DNA of 44,662 nt, taken from contig JBDSQB010000019.1 in assembly GCA_039930045.1 (NCBI GenBank), positions 1 through 44,662 of the forward strand, written 5' to 3'. The stretch is from Chthoniobacterales bacterium. Lineage in GTDB: Bacteria > Verrucomicrobiota > Verrucomicrobiia > Chthoniobacterales > DASVRZ01. Under the pieces are notes generated by a model. It ran no database searches. It was not told the DNA's origin and saw only the letters and a program-made list of their open reading frames with translations. A program made the translations under genes and the position numbers. Shown piece after piece: positions 39,649 to 44,662 of the stretch (positions within the stretch are counted from its first letter, which is position 1; each line of letters starts with the position of its first letter).

Positions 39649-40302
39649 ATGCATCCGAAGCCCAAGCGGTTTGACATAGCTCTGCTTATCCTGTCTTCAT
39701 TAGCACTGTTGTTAGTATCGTGGTTCCGGTGGGTTCCCATCGACTTCACAGAAACGTGCGGTTTTGTGACGGGTGCAGTTTGCGTCTGGCTGGTCACGCG
39801 TCAAAACATCTGGAACTGGCCGATCGGTCTCGCGAATAATCTCTTTTTCGGGTTTGTCTTCTGGCGGACGAGGCTGTTCGCGGACATGGGATTGCAGGGC
39901 GTCTACCTATTCCTCGGGATTTGGGGCTGGTGGCAGTGGTTGCACGGCGGGAGGAATCATTCGCGTCTCAAAGTTACCCGCGCGACCCGGAATGAATGGA
40001 TCGGTATCGCGGTGTTCTTGATATTCGGAACGTGGGGATTGCGGGAATTATTGACAGCTATCAATGGAGCCGCGCCGTTTTTGGACTCTCTAACCACCAC
40101 GCTCTGCCTGGCCGCGCAATATTTGCTTTGCTTGAAACGAATCGAAAACTGGTGGCTTTGGATCGCGGCGGATCTCATCTATGTGCCATTGTATTTCCAA
40201 AAACACCTACCCCTCACGGCGGTGCTTTACGCAGGCTTCATCGTGCTGTGCGTGATCGGGCTTTACCGTTGGAAAAAGGAACTACACATTTCTCCGCCAT
40301 GA
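39649..40302 (+). CDS. pnuC: Nicotinamide riboside transporter PnuC
   Basis: A 217-residue integral membrane protein with seven helices expected. The text WNWPIGLANNLFFGFVFWRTRLFADMGLQGVYLFLGIWGWWQWL, with its tryptophans and asparagine, is typical of PnuC, as is ENWWLWIAADLIYVPLYFQKHLPLTAVLY. It imports nicotinamide riboside by facilitated diffusion. Its stop overlaps nadR by 4 bp, so transport and phosphorylation of the vitamin are coupled. Confidence 0.93.
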   Translation: MHPKPKRFDIALLILSSLALLLVSWFRWVPIDFTETCGFVTGAVCVWLVTRQNIWNWPIGLANNLFFGFVFWRTRLFADMGLQGVYLFLGIWGWWQWLHGGRNHSRLKVTRATRNEWIGIAVFLIFGTWGLRELLTAINGAAPFLDSLTTTLCLAAQYLLCLKRIENWWLWIAADLIYVPLYFQKHLPLTAVLYAGFIVLCVIGLYRWKKELHISPP

Positions 40303-41327
40303 ATCCGCAAAAGGAATTCGGCCTCGGCGTGGTGATCGGAAAATTCCTGCCGCCTCATCTTGGGCACCATTTTCTCATAGATACCGCACTTTTGCGATGT
40401 GCGGTGGTGGTCGTCATTGTATGTGAAAAACCTAGCGATCCGGTTCCTGGAAATCTCCGGCAGGAATGGCTTCAGGAAATGCATCCCGCTGCCGATATCC
40501 GTCTGATCGATGACCGCTACGACGAAAACGACTCGCGTGTCTGGGCTGCAAATACAATCCGCTGGCTGGGCCGTGCGCCGGATGTGGTTTTCACTTCCGA
40601 GCAATACGGTGATGCCTACGCCGCGCACATGAACTGCCGCCATGTCATGGTCGATCACGCGCGCCAGACAGTGCCGTGCAGTGGAACGATGGTTAGGAAT
40701 AATCCGTTAGATCAGTGGGAGCATCTGTCATCGCCGGTCCGTGGCTGGTATGCGAAACGGATCGTGGTGCTCGGCGCGGAATCCACTGGCACGACAACTC
40801 TCGCTCAAGCATTGGCGGAACATTTCAAAACAACTTGGGTCGCCGAATACGGACGCGAATACAGTTTTGAAAAACAAGTGCGGGGCGAGACGGAATGGAA
40901 GACGGATGAATTTCATGAAATCGCACAAGAGCAAACATGCAGGGAAAATCTAGCGGCCCGGGAAGCAAACCGCTTCCTTTTCTGCGACACGAACGCCTTT
41001 GCCACAACTTTATGGCACCGTCGCTACATGGGCTTCCATTCGCCTTTACTGGAAGAGTTTGCACGACATGGACGGGTCGATTTGTATATTCTCACTGGCG
41101 ATGAAATCCCTTTCGTCCAAGACGGTCTGCGTGATGGAGAATTCATTCGACATGAAATGCATTGTTGGTTCGAGGATGCCCTTTCCCGGCAGTGCGCACC
41201 ATTTGAAATAGTGAGAGGATCAGTGGAAGAGCGGCTCCGTCAAACAATCGAAACCTGCCGCCGTTTATTCCAAGGTGAGGGAATAGTGACAGGTGTTTCC
41301 AATGCATTTTGGGGCGGGAAAGGTTAG
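40299..41327 (+). CDS. nadR: Bifunctional NMN adenylyltransferase / nicotinamide riboside kinase NadR
   Basis: A 342-residue protein. The N-terminal nucleotidyltransferase has GKFLPPHLGHHFLI (the HxGH motif) and the kinase has P-loop GAESTGTTTLAQALAEHF, the form with Thr in place of the usual Lys that is common in NadR. Then comes WVAEYGREYSFEK and FCDTNAFATTLWHRRYMG with catalytic residues. It converts imported nicotinamide riboside to NMN and on to NAD. It has no N-terminal DNA-binding domain, so it is not a repressor as in E. coli. Followed by remnant DNA. Confidence 0.93.
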   Translation: MNPQKEFGLGVVIGKFLPPHLGHHFLIDTALLRCAVVVVIVCEKPSDPVPGNLRQEWLQEMHPAADIRLIDDRYDENDSRVWAANTIRWLGRAPDVVFTSEQYGDAYAAHMNCRHVMVDHARQTVPCSGTMVRNNPLDQWEHLSSPVRGWYAKRIVVLGAESTGTTTLAQALAEHFKTTWVAEYGREYSFEKQVRGETEWKTDEFHEIAQEQTCRENLAAREANRFLFCDTNAFATTLWHRRYMGFHSPLLEEFARHGRVDLYILTGDEIPFVQDGLRDGEFIRHEMHCWFEDALSRQCAPFEIVRGSVEERLRQTIETCRRLFQGEGIVTGVSNAFWGGKG

Positions 41328-41382
41328 TGCGAAGTCGGGTGTCGGAGTAGATGCTGGTGTGGGATTGTGCAGTGGGTAAGAA

Positions 41383-41577
41383 TGTTTCCCAGTGTTTGAC
41401 GGGGAGGTTGGCCGAACCAACAGCGCGGAATATGAGTTGCACACGCTGGTGGCCGAGAAGGCGGAATTGCTGGAGACGGTGATTGGCAAGCAGGTCACGT
41501 AAATCGAAGCCGAGATTGCTCGGATGAAAGACGAGGAGGCGAAGCTGGAGCGGGAGATTGGGGAGTTGAGCGGGTAG
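41383..41577 (+). pseudogene. Coiled-coil coding remnant with in-frame stop
   Basis: One frame reads SAEYELHTLVAEKAELLETV up to TAA 41500-41502 and continues IEAEIARMKDEEAKLEREIG to TAG 41575-41577. The pattern is a heptad coiled coil as seen at the end of some modification or structural proteins. There is no start codon in good context. The 299-bp gap between nadR and the methyltransferase (41328-41626) has otherwise nothing recognisable. It may be the tail of a lost gene next to the methyltransferase. Confidence 0.4.
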
Positions 41578-41626
41578 GGACACTGATACCGATTGCCGGG
41601 GAAGGGAAATTTTATATCGTGCAGGT

Positions 41627-42892
41627 ATGTTGCGCGTTGAAGCCTCCATCAATGAAACGGGTGAGGCTTCAATAGGGGAATGGGCGCATCTTGCGCATTC
41701 GCTGGCTGGATTACATCGGGAACTGGCGGACTTCCATGCCTTTGGGGCGAAGACGGCGGTGACGGAAACGAGTGGCGGTGTGCCGGTTTATACGAATGAG
41801 TTTTGGACGTCGAAGCAGCGGGCGGCCCATGCGCTGCACGAGATTTCGTATCGGGCGTGTTTTAAGCCGCAGTTGCCGCGTTTTTTTATCGAGCGGCTGA
41901 CGCAGCCGGGTGAGTTGGTCTATGATCCGTTTTTGGGGCGGGGGACAACGGTGCTGGAGGCTGCTTTGCTGGGCAGAAGGGCTGCGGGGAATGATGTGAA
42001 TCCGCTCAGTCGCATTTTGGCGGAGCCACGGCTGCGTCCTCCGTCATTGGAGGCGATCCGCGAGCGGCTGGCGGCGGTGGATTGGTCGGCCCAGTCGGAG
42101 GAGGAGCCGGGGACGGAGGACTTGCTGGTTTTCTATCATCCGGGGACGTTGCAAGAGCTGATGGCGCTGCGGATTCACCTGCAAAAGCGAGTCGAGTTGC
42201 AGTCGAATGACGCGGTGGACGACTGGATTCGCATGGTGGCGACGAATCGGCTGACGGGACATTCAGCGGGATTTTTTTCGATCTATACGCTGCCGCCGAA
42301 TCAGGCGGTGAGCGCGGCACGCCAGCGGAAAATCAATGCGAATCGCAGTCAAACGCCGCCGCGTCGGGATGTGGCCGCGATCATTTTGAAGAAATCCGCG
42401 TCGCTGCTGCGCAATGGAGGCGTGCCCGAAAGAACGTCGGGACGTTTTTTCACCGGATCGGCGATGGCGCAGAGTCCACTGGAAGTCGGCTCGGTGTCGT
42501 TGGTCGTCACGTCGCCGCCATTTCTCAATATGGTGGATTACGCCGGGGATAACTGGCTGCGCTGCTGGTTTAATGGGATCGATCCGGGGCAACTGGCGCT
42601 GACGCAGAGTCGATTGAAAGTCGATTGGAGCGCTGAGATGACGCTCTGTTTCCGGGAACTCGCCCGTGTGGTCCGTCCGGGCGGGGCCATCGCCTTCGAG
42701 GTTGGGGAAATTGATCGGAGTCGCATTCAAATGGAGGATTTGGTCATCCCCGCCGCCGCTGCAGCCGGGCTCCACCCGCATCTGGTGCTGGTGAATGCCC
42801 AGGAGTTTACCAAGACGGCGAATTGCTGGGGCGTGAGCAATCAGACGAAAGGGACCAATACCAATCGCGTCGTGCTTCTCGGGAAGACCTAA
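41627..42892 (+). CDS. Orphan DNA methyltransferase (N4-cytosine/N6-adenine type)
   Basis: A 421-residue protein. Motif I is YDPFLGRGTTVLEAALLGRRAAGNDVNPLS (about 99-128) and the catalytic motif IV is VTSPPFLNMVDYAG (about 294-307); motif I precedes motif IV by about 190 residues, so the order is I-target domain-IV. TSPPF is usual for N4-cytosine or N6-adenine enzymes. There is no restriction endonuclease near. The C-terminal EFTKTANCWGVSN and NRVVLLGK match the end of that group. It could be a regulatory methylase or the survivor of a restriction-modification locus. Confidence 0.86.
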   Translation: MLRVEASINETGEASIGEWAHLAHSLAGLHRELADFHAFGAKTAVTETSGGVPVYTNEFWTSKQRAAHALHEISYRACFKPQLPRFFIERLTQPGELVYDPFLGRGTTVLEAALLGRRAAGNDVNPLSRILAEPRLRPPSLEAIRERLAAVDWSAQSEEEPGTEDLLVFYHPGTLQELMALRIHLQKRVELQSNDAVDDWIRMVATNRLTGHSAGFFSIYTLPPNQAVSAARQRKINANRSQTPPRRDVAAIILKKSASLLRNGGVPERTSGRFFTGSAMAQSPLEVGSVSLVVTSPPFLNMVDYAGDNWLRCWFNGIDPGQLALTQSRLKVDWSAEMTLCFRELARVVRPGGAIAFEVGEIDRSRIQMEDLVIPAAAAAGLHPHLVLVNAQEFTKTANCWGVSNQTKGTNTNRVVLLGKT

Positions 42893-43007
42893 TCGCAATG
42901 GAGTACTAGCACTTTTGCGGGGATTTCCCTGGGAAAACCCACGCGAAAAAATATTTCAGAAATGCACTTGCGAGGCCTTTTAGGTGTGGCATTATCTGGG
43001 CCTCACA

Positions 43008-43068
43008 AATCGCTGGTTGACCCGGCGAGGAGCGGTGAAAAAGATTTTCAAAAGAAGTTTTTGACACC
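43008..43068 (+). repeat. Direct repeat unit 1 with UP-like element
   Basis: About 61 bp (AATCGCTGGTTGACCCGGCG onward) that recur with one base insertion at 43136-43197. Each copy contains GTGAAAAAGATTTTCAAAAG followed by the -35 box TTGACA, so the duplicated unit is an rRNA promoter front. Confidence 0.85.
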
Positions 43069-43088
43069 GTGTGAGAGACGATTAAAGT
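43061..43088 (+). promoter_or_regulatory. rRNA promoter P1
   Basis: TTGACA (43061-43066), 16-bp spacer, TAAAGT (43083-43088). An A/T-rich UP-like stretch precedes the -35. It is one of two similar promoters 129 bp apart upstream of the 16S gene. Confidence 0.75.
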
Positions 43089-43135
43089 CGTCATCCCGCA
43101 GCGAGCCGGGAGTCACGAAAGTGGCGCTGCTAGCT

Positions 43136-43197
43136 AATCGCTGGTTAATCCCGGCGAGGAGCGGTGAAAAAGATTTTCAAAAGAAGTTTTTGACACC
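43136..43197 (+). repeat. Direct repeat unit 2 with UP-like element
   Basis: Second copy of the repeat at 43008-43068, identical over most of its length (CTGGTTAATCCCGGCGAGG instead of CTGGTTGACCCGGCGAGG near the left end). It ends in TTGACACC. Confidence 0.85.
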
Positions 43198-43217
43198 TTC
43201 CAAACAACGATTAAGGT
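43190..43217 (+). promoter_or_regulatory. rRNA promoter P2
   Basis: TTGACA (43190-43195), 16-bp spacer, TAAGGT (43212-43217). Same upstream element as P1. The transcript would begin just before the boxB hairpin. Confidence 0.75.
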
Positions 43218-43238
43218 AACTGCCCGACAAGCTCGGGA

Positions 43239-43270
43239 CGCTGCAAAAAGCAGCGACGTTCTTTAACTTT
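43239..43270 (+). promoter_or_regulatory. boxB/boxA rRNA antitermination site
   Basis: CGCTGC-AAAAA-GCAGCG (43239-43255) is a perfect boxB-type hairpin and GTTCTTTAACTTT (43258-43270) a boxA-like sequence, in the boxB-boxA order of E. coli rrn leaders. Nus-factor-dependent antitermination is inferred. A further hairpin CCCGA-CAAGC-TCGGG lies at about 43223-43237. Confidence 0.7.
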
Positions 43271-43659
43271 GGGACTTCAAATTGCACTCAATTTTGTCCC
43301 GGCCTAAAATGGCAAGCGTGGGTGGAATTGCTGCAAAGCAACTCTTCCAAACAATTGAAATTTAGTCCGGTGCTAAGGTTGAGTTTTTTTGTCGCCTGAT
43401 GTCTCGTGAAAGCGAGAGCTAAAGAACTTGGATATTTGATAATTTGATTCTGAAATTTTCCTGATGCGGAAATTCAGAACGGTCAATAAACAGCAAAAAT
43501 TGAATTGTGCGTTATACGTCACATTCTTTGATAATAAATATTTAGAGTCTGTCTGAAGAGGCAGGCTCGACCGAACAAACCCAAGTTATTCGTCAGCGGG
43601 TAACTTGGTTATTAATCAGGTCAGAAAATTTGTTGAGATTAGCGTCTCAACGCAAACTT
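43271..43659 (+). other. 16S rRNA leader
   Basis: About 390 A/T-richer bases with no ORF worth naming. It holds the stems CCAAGTTA/TAACTTGG (43581-43588 and 43601-43608) and GTTGAGA/TCTCAAC (43632-43638 and 43645-43651), which lie just before the 16S 5' end and are probably part of RNA processing. Confidence 0.6.

Positions 43660-44662
<1,003 letters not shown>

Noticed and set aside
43008-43197. att site or insertion footprint from the 61-bp direct repeat
   Set aside because: Both copies carry matching -35 boxes directly upstream of the rRNA leader, so promoter duplication explains them better. No integrase is near.
42962-43219. 85-residue frame over the rRNA promoters
   Set aside because: It owes its repeats to the promoter duplication; codon content is not gene-like.

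Overview
The window looks like a chromosomal piece of a verrucomicrobium, probably from the Spartobacteria/Chthoniobacterales side. The main evidence is the 5' part of a 16S rRNA gene at the right edge, whose start and V3-V4 text look verrucomicrobial. Supporting traits are a GC-rich Gram-negative gene set with many outer-membrane and signal-peptide proteins, a Bat/MoxR operon and no phage genes. The lineage is read by eye, not from a database search.

Layout, left to right. 1-1.9 kb: 5' part of gnd, then moaE-pgsA. 1.9-6 kb: an exopolysaccharide export cassette on the minus strand (outer-membrane barrel, BY-kinase/chain-length protein, Wza-type protein). 6.1-9.1 kb: ruvA, an ATP-grasp-like protein paired with an acyl carrier protein, and two small exported proteins. 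9.2-15.8 kb: a minus-strand copper/heavy-metal operon. It is headed by a CnrYXH-like regulatory trio (membrane anti-sigma, periplasmic metal sensor, ECF sigma), followed by metal-binding exported proteins, a TolC-type channel and a Tat-exported multicopper oxidase. 16-19.8 kb: a two-domain glycosyltransferase coupled to a GH130 enzyme. 20-21.8 kb: a fasciclin protein, a hypothetical protein and a degenerate array with an exact 21-bp period. 21.8-24.5 kb: an extracytoplasmic flavin redox operon (barrel, FMN-binding protein, ApbE, small membrane cytochrome-like protein) behind a duplicated operator-like palindrome. 24.6-27.7 kb: coproheme decarboxylase, LarE and small genes. 27.9-37.2 kb: a complete MoxR-DUF58-BatA/B/C/D/E operon disturbed by three palindromic elements, two of them read into the N-termini of Bat proteins. 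37.2-38.6 kb: a second degenerate array (42 bp, twice 21), an ArsR-like regulator and decayed relE and hicAB loci. 38.6-41.3 kb: an NAD salvage operon (ADP-ribosylglycohydrolase, PnuC, NadR). 41.6-42.9 kb: an orphan DNA methyltransferase. 43-44.7 kb: tandem rRNA promoters, a boxB/boxA antitermination site and the truncated 16S gene.

The most unusual signals are non-coding. Two intergenic arrays keep an exact 21/42-bp phase although the units have diverged strongly. A dispersed 12-mer (TGGAACTCNAAT) occurs seven times in 44.7 kb. Palindromic repeats have been absorbed into reading frames. The main protein-level systems worth a second look are the CnrYXH-like control of a copper operon that has no visible pump, and the ATP-grasp/acyl-carrier pair.
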